The translations under genes were made by a program, and so were the position numbers. Source: Desulfobacteraceae bacterium (lineage in GTDB: Bacteria; Desulfobacterota; Desulfobacteria; Desulfobacterales; Desulfobacteraceae). From it: 64,000 bases of DNA. Position 1 is the stretch's first letter; the number at the start of each line of letters is the position of its first letter. Below are positions 28,128-35,593 of this stretch, piece by piece. The notes under the pieces are model-generated. The model searched no databases and was not told where the DNA came from. It saw nothing but the letters and a program-made list of their open reading frames with translations. The DNA is taken from assembly GCA_024226935.1 (NCBI GenBank), contig JAAELK010000004.1, positions 1 through 64,000 on the forward strand, read 5' to 3'.

Positions 28128-28885
28128 CGCTTCAGGTAATAACTCAATTTTGCATCAAATCCGGGAATTATCATTTTTTTACCCCTGGCAATTCCCTTAA
28201 TCAGCTGCCTTGCAACCTGCTCAGATTCTAAAATACCGCCGCTTTCCGAAATAGCCTTTGTCTCTTCCGGTTTTGTCTGGTTTTCCACTTCAAATCCCGG
28301 TGTCCTGGTGTCCGGGGGGCATAATATGGAAACACCGATATTGTATCTTTTAAACTCACTTCTCAACGCCTCTGAAAGCCCCAGAATACCAAACTTTGAT
28401 GCAGCATAATCTGTGTATCCAAACACCCCTATATATCCTACCACCGACGATGTATTGACAATGACTCCTCCCTTTTTTTTCATATGGGGTAATGCCGCAG
28501 CAATGGTGTTCCAAATACCAAAAAGGTTGATTTTCATTGTTTCTTCAAACTGCTCGTGGGTGATGAATTCAAAATGATCAGGGTATGCCCGGCCTGCACA
28601 ATTGATGAGGATATCGGGAGGGCCATATGTCTCAACAGATGTATTTATGGCCTTGTTGACTTCCAGGTGATCTGCAATATCCACCGACATCCAAGCGACC
28701 CTCTGGGTATTTACCCGTCTTTGTTGTTTGATCTGTGTTGCGGCTGCCTGCAAACCAGCCTTGTTCCTGGCATGGATAAACAGATTAGCCCCCAGGCCGG
28801 CAAGCTGTAGACCTGCCGCAAGACCGATCCCTGAAGAACCGCCAAAGATGTAAATATTTTTTCCTTCAAAGGAAAGAATTTTCAT
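28058..28885 (-). CDS. Short-chain dehydrogenase/reductase (KDSR-like)
   Basis: A 275-aa NAD(P)-dependent oxidoreductase. Rossmann motif FGGSSGIGLAAGLQLA (about residues 14-29), NxAG as ILINCAGRAY, catalytic Ser in VNTSSVVGYIG and YTDYAASK (Tyr and Lys). The C-terminal segment with KRWCPGLVEFVMDR and the overall spacing resemble 3-ketodihydrosphingosine reductase-like SDRs, so a lipid ketone is a reasonable guess. No downstream partner is clear. The 3' end overlaps an unexplained frame. Confidence 0.88.
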   Translation of the reverse strand: MKILSFEGKNIYIFGGSSGIGLAAGLQLAGLGANLFIHARNKAGLQAAATQIKQQRRVNTQRVAWMSVDIADHLEVNKAINTSVETYGPPDILINCAGRAYPDHFEFITHEQFEETMKINLFGIWNTIAAALPHMKKKGGVIVNTSSVVGYIGVFGYTDYAASKFGILGLSEALRSEFKRYNIGVSILCPPDTRTPGFEVENQTKPEETKAISESGGILESEQVARQLIKGIARGKKMIIPGFDAKLSYYLKRWCPGLVEFVMDRTILKTQNRMK

Positions 28886-29254
28886 TTTACCCCCCGCTTA
28901 ATGATTATTTCCAGATTGGATAAAATCCCCTGGATAATAAGATCAGGATTTTCATCGGCTTCCATCAAATTTGCGTTGCTATGAAGAGAAATTATCCCCA
29001 GAAAGAGAATTGCCCATTATCCTTCCTTGACTTTTTTTATTCTGATCAAGTATTATATAAACAACTTTTATTCAAAGTAAGCCACACATTCAAATTGCTT
29101 TATAGTGCTGGAAAATGATTTAAGAATTTACCCGGACCATTCACCCGTTTTCATGCAATGCCCCAACACCACGGAGTGGAAGAGCAATTCGTTGATGACG
29201 ATGGTGATCGTATAAATTATCCGAAAGCAAAAATTCTTTGTTAAGGAAACAACA
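28886..29254. promoter_or_regulatory. Divergent intergenic region, promoter for the cheD operon
   Basis: No gene visible. TTGACT (29027-29032), 18 bases, TATTAT (29051-29056) points toward cheD, about 200 bases before its start. AAGGAAA precedes the cheD ATG. Confidence 0.45.
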
Positions 29255-29734
29255 ATGAAACATATCGTGGGCGTTGCAGATATGAAAACAAGCAACCGGC
29301 CGGAGGATTCCATCCTCACCTATTCCCTTGGATCCTGCATTGGATTAATAATCTATGATCCTGTTGCCAAAGCCGGCGGCATGCTGCATTACATGCTACC
29401 CGATTCTTCCATTGACAAAGACAAAGCAAAAACAAAACCTCTCATGTTTGCCGATACCGGCATTCCCATGCTTTTTAAGGAAACCTACACCCTGGGGGCT
29501 AAAAAAACCAGGCTCAAGGTTTTTATTGCCGGGGGGGCACAAATCCTCGATCAAAAGGGTTTTTTTAATATTGGTAAACGCAATTACATGGCCTTAAAAA
29601 AGATGATGTTCCGAAACAATGTACTGATCAACCAACAAATTGTTGGCGGACAGGTCAACAGGACTGTCCGGCTGGAAATTGCCACCGGCGATATTTATCT
29701 CAAAACATCGGGGGGACCCGAGGAAAAAATATGA
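29255..29734 (+). CDS. cheD: Chemoreceptor glutamine deamidase CheD
   Basis: A 159-aa enzyme that deamidates receptor glutamines and tunes chemotaxis. The catalytic triad positions of the family are present: Thr22 and Cys28 in LTYSLGSCIGL and His45 in GGMLHYMLP; FIAGGAQIL and NIGKRN also match. It overlaps the HDOD gene by 4 bases (ATGA) and heads a four-gene plus-strand operon with HDOD, CheY-like and CheX-like genes. No cheA, cheW, cheR or cheB is nearby. The chemoreceptor at the left edge of the window is a possible client. Confidence 0.95.
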   Translation: MKHIVGVADMKTSNRPEDSILTYSLGSCIGLIIYDPVAKAGGMLHYMLPDSSIDKDKAKTKPLMFADTGIPMLFKETYTLGAKKTRLKVFIAGGAQILDQKGFFNIGKRNYMALKKMMFRNNVLINQQIVGGQVNRTVRLEIATGDIYLKTSGGPEEKI

Positions 29735-30579
29735 CTGCTATTCAAATACTGCTAAAAGAAATTAAAAATTTAAAACCCATCCCGGCCGTTGTTCATCAAT
29801 TGCTTAATGTGGTAAACAAGCCTGACAGCAGCATGTCGGATATTGCCAAAATCATCCAATATGACCCGGCCATTACGGCCAGTGTTCTTCGAACCTGCAA
29901 TGCCGCCTATTTCGGATTAAAGCACCCGGCCGAATCCATTAAAGATGCGGTTAATCTTCTGGGTATAGATCAAATCATTGACCTGGTACTATTAAAATCC
30001 GGAGCAAAGGTATTATCTGGAAAACATAAAGGCTATGGTCTCCAGGAAGGAGCCATGTGGAAATTTTCAGTCTCTTCTGCCATCATTGCAAAACAGATTG
30101 CCAAAGAACTTGAGCTGGGCCAGGAAAATGCCATTTTCACGGCTGCCCTGCTCAAAGATATAGGGAAAACAATTCTGGACCGGTTCATACTCAACTCCTT
30201 TCACAAAATATCAGATCTGGTTACCCATGAGAATCTAAGCTTTATGGAAGCTGAAAAAAAAATTATCGGCGTGGACCATGCCGAACTTGGCGGTATGATT
30301 GCAAAAATATGGAAATTTTCTCCTAAGATGGTAAAGATAATCAGAAATCATCATTTAAAGGATATCGCCCAGGCAAAGGACAAGGATGTTGCCGTGGTTT
30401 ATCTGGCAGACTGCATCTGTATGATGCTTGGGATGGGTGGTAACGCCGACGGTCTGGCCTATCGATTCCATGAAGACGCCATGAACCTGCTTGGTATTTC
30501 TGCCGATGATATCACAAAAATCATTGTCTCATTTACCTGTCAAATGCAGGAAGTGGAAGATCTTTTACATGTGGTCTAA
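29731..30579 (+). CDS. HDOD-domain signalling protein
   Basis: A 282-aa protein with the HD-related output domain: LKPIPAVVHQLLNVVNKPDSSMSDIAKIIQYDPAITASVLRTCN is the classic N-terminal signature (shown in part), then VNLLGIDQIIDLVL and AALLKDIGKTILDRF. The metal-binding His-Asp pair of true HD hydrolases is replaced, so it is expected to be non-catalytic. HDOD proteins commonly accompany chemotaxis and c-di-GMP genes. Translation is coupled to cheD (4-base overlap). Confidence 0.93.
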   Translation: MTAIQILLKEIKNLKPIPAVVHQLLNVVNKPDSSMSDIAKIIQYDPAITASVLRTCNAAYFGLKHPAESIKDAVNLLGIDQIIDLVLLKSGAKVLSGKHKGYGLQEGAMWKFSVSSAIIAKQIAKELELGQENAIFTAALLKDIGKTILDRFILNSFHKISDLVTHENLSFMEAEKKIIGVDHAELGGMIAKIWKFSPKMVKIIRNHHLKDIAQAKDKDVAVVYLADCICMMLGMGGNADGLAYRFHEDAMNLLGISADDITKIIVSFTCQMQEVEDLLHVV

Positions 30580-30611
30580 TAATACTAATGTACAAAATCA
30601 AGAGGAGCCCC

Positions 30612-31037
30612 ATGTCTTTTTCAATCTTAATTGTTGATGATTCATTGCCCATGCGGGGCGTATTAAAAAAAACATTCCGGGCAGCCGGGTATGGTGGAGC
30701 CAGTTTTCTGGAAGCTGAAGACGGCCAACAGGCACTGGAGATGCTCAAAGGAAATTGGATTGATATTGTCATTACTGACTTTAACATGCCGATAATGAAT
30801 GGCCTGGAAATGATTCAAAAAATGAAGGAACACGACCTGTTCAAAAATATACCAGTTGTGGTGGTAACGACAGAGGGCAGCCAGGAAAAAATAGATGAGT
30901 TCATTGAACAAGGGGCTTCGGGATATATAAAAAAACCGTTTACTCCGGAACAGATAAAGGAGTTGCTCATTCAATTATTAGGAGAATCAACCGATGAAGA
31001 AGAGATTGATACAGCAGGTGACCAATTCGATTTTTGA
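30612..31037 (+). CDS. CheY-like single-domain response regulator
   Basis: A 141-aa receiver. ATG at 30612 is preferred to 30588 because GAGGAG lies 4 bases before it. The phosphorylation site is Asp56 (VITDFNMP), with acidic pocket Asp9/Asp10, Thr86-Thr87 and Lys108 (GYIKKPF). No output domain is present; an acidic tail (STDEEEIDTAGDQ) follows. The last 44 bases overlap the CheX-like gene. It may talk to a CheA encoded elsewhere and be dephosphorylated by the adjacent CheX-like protein. Confidence 0.95.
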   Translation: MSFSILIVDDSLPMRGVLKKTFRAAGYGGASFLEAEDGQQALEMLKGNWIDIVITDFNMPIMNGLEMIQKMKEHDLFKNIPVVVVTTEGSQEKIDEFIEQGASGYIKKPFTPEQIKELLIQLLGESTDEEEIDTAGDQFDF

Positions 31038-31455
31038 AGTCATGGAAACCATGTTTTTCCTCACTGTGGAAGAACAACAAAAAAGTGATCCACCATTACA
31101 AGCCCAGCCTGTTTCCGAAGAAATAAAAGCATGCAGTATTAAATTCTCAGGATCTTTTTCCGGGACAATTTTCCTTGAAATCCCCATGGAACTACTGAAA
31201 ACCATGACAGAAAATTTTATGGGTCAGGATCTATCCCCCTTGTCCGAAGAGTATATGGAAGGCACCCTCAAAGAGGCATTGAACATGATTGCAGGCAACA
31301 CCCTGACCCAAATAGATAAAACCTCCTACATGGGACTCGGTATCCCCGATATCACCACCATTACCTCCCCGGAGGATGTGGATGAAACCGCCATATTCAA
31401 CACCGAGAACGGTACCATAACCGCCCATATCAAACTCAATGAACCGGAACAATAG
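30994..31455 (+). CDS. CheX-like phosphatase
   Basis: A 153-aa protein of the CheC/CheX/FliY family that dephosphorylates CheY-P. The active-site helix pattern Glu-x-x-Asn with Gly-Asn is clear in LKEALNMIAGNTLTQID (about residues 91-107). The SFSGTIFLEIP segment matches the CheX beta sheet. Its start lies 44 bases inside the cheY-like gene, in another frame, implying translational coupling. It is the last gene of the cheD operon; hisHF converges 40 bases further. Confidence 0.85.
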   Translation: MKKRLIQQVTNSIFEVMETMFFLTVEEQQKSDPPLQAQPVSEEIKACSIKFSGSFSGTIFLEIPMELLKTMTENFMGQDLSPLSEEYMEGTLKEALNMIAGNTLTQIDKTSYMGLGIPDITTITSPEDVDETAIFNTENGTITAHIKLNEPEQ

Positions 31456-31494
31456 ATTAGTGAAGATACTAAGCTATGACGGCTCTGCCCATTT

Positions 31495-33075
31495 TCATTG
31501 ACGAACCTGAATTCCCCTTTGGGTAAGATGATTTTTTACCGCCTGTATGGATACCTCTTTGCGGTGAAAAATTCCGGCGGCAAGGGCAGCCTCGGCACCT
31601 GTTTTTTCAAACACTTCGGAAAAATGAGCTTCACAGCCGGCCCCGGAAGAGGCAATCACCGGGATGGATACCGCATTTCTAACCCCATTGATAAGATCCA
31701 TGTCAAACCCCGCATTACTGCCGTCCCTGTCAATGCAATTGAGCAGGATTTCTCCGGCTCCCAGGGCCTCACAGGCTCTGGCAAGGGCCACAGCATCAAG
31801 ATTCCTGGTTTGCCTTCCTCCCTGAACTGTACATTGGTACCAGCAATAGGCCTGGTTGTCAGGCCCGGGTTCCGAGGTTTTTATCACCTGGTGCCCCTTT
31901 GCATCAGCCGGTGAATCCACCCATACCCTTTTAGGATCAATGGAAATAACAACGGCCTGGTTGCCATATACTCTGGAGATCTGTTCAATGGCACTTTTGC
32001 CGGTTTTTTGTCCGGTTTTTATGTAGGCCTGGGCAATATCTACGGCATCACTGCCGATGGATATTTTATCCGCCCCTGATCTAAAATATTGGGCGGCCAC
32101 ATCCAGGGCACAATATTTTTTACCATCACTGGCTGTATAATCCCTGATACCGCCTCCAATGGTCAAAGGAACAAACACATTTTTAGAGGTTTCTTCAAGA
32201 ACCTTGAGCATGGGCATATCCTTGAGGGGAAAATCCCGGAATCCGGTGATATTCAAAAACGTAATTTCATCGGCTCCTTCCCTGTAATACCGCTTGGCCA
32301 GGGCCACTGGCTGACCAAGATTTCTAACTCCCCCCTTGTCCCGGACATCATATTGATCCCCTTTGGTCACCACCAGATCTCCATCATCATTGGACCGAAC
32401 ATCCAGACAAGCTATGACCCGTTTTGCCAGGCCATTGCCCGAAATATCCATGGGGCCTGTGGCATGCAAATCATCGGATTTTATAAAATTTTCCAACAAC
32501 CCCATGCCGACTTTCCCACTTTTTTCAGGATGAAACTGGGTACCCATGACATTGCCCTTCTGTACAGAGCTTACAAATTCATAATCGTAGGTGGTGGTGG
32601 TAAGAATCACGGACGGATCTTCCGGAACCAGGTGATAGGAATGGACAAAATAAAACCTGGCACCGGGATCAACCCCTTCAAGCAAAGGAGATTTTTGTTT
32701 GATATTAATCCCGTTCCAGCCGATATGGGGAATGGCCAGATCGGTTTTAAACCGCTCAACCCGGCCCTTGAAAAAACCCAGGCTCTCATGCTCTGAGTTA
32801 TCCTCCTCACTGTCATCAAACAAAGCCTGCATCCCCAGGCAGATGCCAAAAAACGGCCTGTCAGCTTCCAGATATTTTCTCAGCGGCTCAATATAATTTT
32901 TCTGATTAAGGATCTTGATCATATTCCCATAGTTTCCCACCCCGGGAAAAAGCAATTTTTCCGCAGTTAAGATATCTTCAGGTTTTGTGACAAGTTTCAG
33001 GGTACCGCCCAGCTTTTCAACTGCATTCATGACGCTTCGAACATTTCCCGCACCATAATCAAGTAGAGTAATCAT
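31495..33075 (-). CDS. hisHF: Bifunctional imidazole glycerol-phosphate synthase HisH-HisF
   Basis: A single 526-aa chain joining the glutaminase and cyclase of histidine synthesis, as in yeast HIS7 and plants; most bacteria keep them separate. The HisH part has Cys79 (FFGICLGMQ), His182 and Glu184 (GTQFHPEKSG). The HisF barrel begins near residue 217 with IACLDV (Asp225) and continues with KGDQYDVRDKGGVRNLG, FLNITGFRD, LTIGGGIRD and CWYQCTVQGGR. The long inserts (SNDDGDLVVTKGDQYDVRDK, YTASDGKKYCALDVAAQYF) follow the eukaryotic pattern rather than bacterial HisF. No other his gene is nearby. Confidence 0.96.
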   Translation of the reverse strand: MITLLDYGAGNVRSVMNAVEKLGGTLKLVTKPEDILTAEKLLFPGVGNYGNMIKILNQKNYIEPLRKYLEADRPFFGICLGMQALFDDSEEDNSEHESLGFFKGRVERFKTDLAIPHIGWNGINIKQKSPLLEGVDPGARFYFVHSYHLVPEDPSVILTTTTYDYEFVSSVQKGNVMGTQFHPEKSGKVGMGLLENFIKSDDLHATGPMDISGNGLAKRVIACLDVRSNDDGDLVVTKGDQYDVRDKGGVRNLGQPVALAKRYYREGADEITFLNITGFRDFPLKDMPMLKVLEETSKNVFVPLTIGGGIRDYTASDGKKYCALDVAAQYFRSGADKISIGSDAVDIAQAYIKTGQKTGKSAIEQISRVYGNQAVVISIDPKRVWVDSPADAKGHQVIKTSEPGPDNQAYCWYQCTVQGGRQTRNLDAVALARACEALGAGEILLNCIDRDGSNAGFDMDLINGVRNAVSIPVIASSGAGCEAHFSEVFEKTGAEAALAAGIFHRKEVSIQAVKNHLTQRGIQVRQ

Positions 33076-33128
33076 ATTTTTCCTAAAGTTTGTACAAAAG
33101 AACCAGTCAACTTATCGGATTCTTTCAT

Positions 33129-33179
33129 GTTTTGTTGTGGGCAACCCAATGGAAGACCCTGGGCGGCCCATGGCCGTTA
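33129..33179 (-). repeat. Stop-codon-linked repeat B, copy 1
   Basis: Read on the minus strand the element starts with the TAA stop of the methyltransferase gene and continues CGGCCATGGGCCGCCCAGG, then TTCCAT and TGCCCACAACAAAA. It is nearly identical to 63695-63745, which begins immediately after the sulfotransferase stop. TGGGC and GCCCA form the base of a hairpin. Confidence 0.8.
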
Positions 33180-34121
33180 TTTAAATATTTTCTTCCAGTT
33201 CGGTTCCACCCGGTCACAATTTTGGAAACTATTTTTTACGGCATGGATACCCTGGAGACGATCATTGAACACCACCCTTGAAAACCCAACCTCTTCCAGC
33301 CGTTTCATGGCATTTTTAATGAACCTGTCCTGGTGTTGAATCTTTTTGGGGCTGCCCGTGTAATGAAAAAGACGGGAAACAGGTTTCATCACCCGGAAAA
33401 GCTGGGCATAAAAAATTTTGCCGTACAAATGGCCTGTGGCCGAGGTAAATCGTGGAGGATCATGGATAACAGAATCGAAAGTTGAATCATCCAACTCATT
33501 AATATATTGGGTAATATCTGCATTGATCAAATTAATATGGGTGTGATCGGTCCGACCCAGGCCGATCCTATCAAAACCATCTGCCATCAGCCAGGGATTT
33601 TGACACCGAATCTGCATCACCCCCCGACTCTTTTCCGTTGATACCACTTTTTTAGCCCCGGCTTTCAGGGCAAATACAGCAGAATAACCCAATCCCCCGC
33701 AGGTATCTAAAACCTGATCTCCGGGCTTTACCACCAGTTTGGTTTTTAGCCCGGCATCCACCAGGGGATCAATATCCTTGGACCGATGCATTTTGATTCC
33801 ATCAATTTCAAGGGTGGGGACAGTATCCGTGGGAACCAGTTTATAATAAGCGTCTGTCCGGACCTCAATGGGGAAAAGGCCTTCGCAACTTAAAACAAAA
33901 ACCTTTTGCCCAGAGGATCTAACAGGATCGAGTTCCTTTATATCAATTTCCAGAGTTTCATCCAGCACCAGACAATTTTGCCTGATTTCAAACCGCTTAC
34001 TGGATAGATTCAGGTCCAGGGAAAGTTCAATAAAATTATTGTCGGCCTCCACTGCATCCAATATTTTCTGGACCAGTTCAGCGTGGAAATAATACAATGT
34101 TTTTTTCATCTTCTTGTCCAA
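33177..34121 (-). CDS. Predicted SAM-dependent methyltransferase (COG2521-like)
   Basis: A 314-aa protein. The N-terminal ~130 residues are mostly beta and of uncertain fold. The Rossmann methyltransferase core follows, with motif I LDTCGGLGYSAVFAL (about residues 147-161), VVSTEKS (motif II) and FDSVIHDPPRF (the DPPR motif typical of N-methyltransferases on nucleic acid or protein amides). This architecture matches predicted methyltransferases common in archaea and some anaerobes. The start is TTG at 34121 or ATG at 34109; AAAGG overlaps the end of asnS and suits the TTG. It lies 6 bases after asnS in one transcript. Confidence 0.8.
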   Translation of the reverse strand: MDKKMKKTLYYFHAELVQKILDAVEADNNFIELSLDLNLSSKRFEIRQNCLVLDETLEIDIKELDPVRSSGQKVFVLSCEGLFPIEVRTDAYYKLVPTDTVPTLEIDGIKMHRSKDIDPLVDAGLKTKLVVKPGDQVLDTCGGLGYSAVFALKAGAKKVVSTEKSRGVMQIRCQNPWLMADGFDRIGLGRTDHTHINLINADITQYINELDDSTFDSVIHDPPRFTSATGHLYGKIFYAQLFRVMKPVSRLFHYTGSPKKIQHQDRFIKNAMKRLEEVGFSRVVFNDRLQGIHAVKNSFQNCDRVEPNWKKIFK

Positions 34122-34127
34122 TAACCT

Positions 34128-35507
34128 TTAGAAATCAACATTGCCTGGAGTTCTGGGGAAGGGAACCACGTCCCGGATATTGGTAACCCCGGTTATCATC
34201 ATCAAAAACCGTTCAAATCCCAACCCAAACCCTGCGTGGGGAACAGAACCAAATTTTCTGGAATCCAGATACCACCAATAGGGGTCCCGGGGCAGATTCA
34301 TCTCTTCCATCCGGTTTTCCAATCGATCCAGACGTTCCTCCCGCTGGCTGCCACCGATGAGTTCCCCGATCCTGGGCACCAGAAGATCAACAGCCGCAAC
34401 GGTTTTTTCATCATCATTCATGCGCATATAAAAGGGTTTGATTCCCTTGGGATAATCCGTGAGAAAAACAGGTTTTTTAAAATACTGCTCTGCAAGATAT
34501 CGTTCATGTTCCGACTGAAGATCGATTCCATAGGCCACATTAAACTCAAATTTTTGATTGGATTTTTCTAAAATTTTGATGGCCTCGGTATAGGATAACC
34601 TGGCAAATTCTTGATTCAACAAAGTATCCATGAGCCCCGGTAATGATTTATCCACAAACTGAAAAAACAAGGACAGGTCCTCTTCACAAAACTCCAGGGC
34701 ATGGGCCACCAGATACTTGACCAGCTCTTCCCCATGGTCCATGTTTCCTTCAAGATCGCAAAAAGCCATCTCAGGCTCCAGCATCCAGAACTCCGCCACA
34801 TGGCGGCTGGTATTGGAATTTTCCGCCCGGAATGTGGGCCCGAAGGTATAAACATCCCCAAGGGACAAAGCAAACATTTCCGCAGACAATTGCCCGGACA
34901 CGGTAAGATTGGCTTCCTGACCAAAAAAATCTTTAGTAAAATCCATTTTTCCCGCAGCCTGCACATCGGAGGGAGAAAGGCTTGTGACCCGAAACATCTC
35001 TCCTGCCCCTTCACAATCAGACCCGGTGATCAAGGGAGCTGTCAAATATTTAAACCCTTTTTCACGGTAAAATTTATGGATGGCAAAAGCCATTTCCGAA
35101 CGGATCCGAAAAATTGCCCCATATTTATTGGTTCTGGGTCGCAAATGAGCAATAGTCCGCAAATATTCATCTGAATGACGTTTCTTTTGAAGAGGATAAG
35201 ATTCCGGTGCAAGATTCACAATCTCAACGCTGCTTGCCTGAATTTCCCATTTTTGACCCTTCCCGGGAGATTCAACCAGATCCCCAATCACTATGAGAGA
35301 AGTCCCTGTGGTAATACCTTGAATTTCCAGGTAATTATCCAGATTATTATTTGCAATAATCTGAATATTTTTAAGACATGACCCGTCATTCATCTCCATA
35401 AAAGAGAATTCTTTTGAGTCACGTTTAGTTCTGACCCACCCCTTGACTAAAACCTGACCCGGCGTTGTCTCAAGCCTAGTCAGTATGTTGATTTTTGTTC
35501 TTTTCAT
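34128..35507 (-). CDS. asnS: Asparaginyl-tRNA synthetase
   Basis: A 459-aa class IIb synthetase that charges tRNA-Asn. It has an N-terminal OB anticodon-binding domain (VLVKGWVRTKRDSKEFSFMEMNDGS), class II motif 2 around FRAENSNTSRHVAEFWMLEPE and motif 3 GFGLGFERFLMMI. The end RDVVPFPRTPGNVDF is typical of AsnRS. The substrate-discriminating region IGGSQREERLDRL is also that of AsnRS. AGGAAAAGG precedes the start. It is divergent from the radical SAM gene. Confidence 0.98.
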   Translation of the reverse strand: MKRTKINILTRLETTPGQVLVKGWVRTKRDSKEFSFMEMNDGSCLKNIQIIANNNLDNYLEIQGITTGTSLIVIGDLVESPGKGQKWEIQASSVEIVNLAPESYPLQKKRHSDEYLRTIAHLRPRTNKYGAIFRIRSEMAFAIHKFYREKGFKYLTAPLITGSDCEGAGEMFRVTSLSPSDVQAAGKMDFTKDFFGQEANLTVSGQLSAEMFALSLGDVYTFGPTFRAENSNTSRHVAEFWMLEPEMAFCDLEGNMDHGEELVKYLVAHALEFCEEDLSLFFQFVDKSLPGLMDTLLNQEFARLSYTEAIKILEKSNQKFEFNVAYGIDLQSEHERYLAEQYFKKPVFLTDYPKGIKPFYMRMNDDEKTVAAVDLLVPRIGELIGGSQREERLDRLENRMEEMNLPRDPYWWYLDSRKFGSVPHAGFGLGFERFLMMITGVTNIRDVVPFPRTPGNVDF

Positions 35508-35593
35508 TGCCTTTTCCTACAAAAAATAATATATTAGAAAATTTGATTATACTCAATAATTTAAAGGTTATAATTTTTATAAATTTTAGTATC

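Noticed and set aside
32089-32796. 235-codon antisense frame across hisHF
   Set aside because: Opposite strand of a well-conserved enzyme; no start signal.
35495-35593. Upstream extension of the radical SAM gene overlapping asnS
   Set aside because: Residues look random and AT-driven; the family start is near the ATG at 35594.
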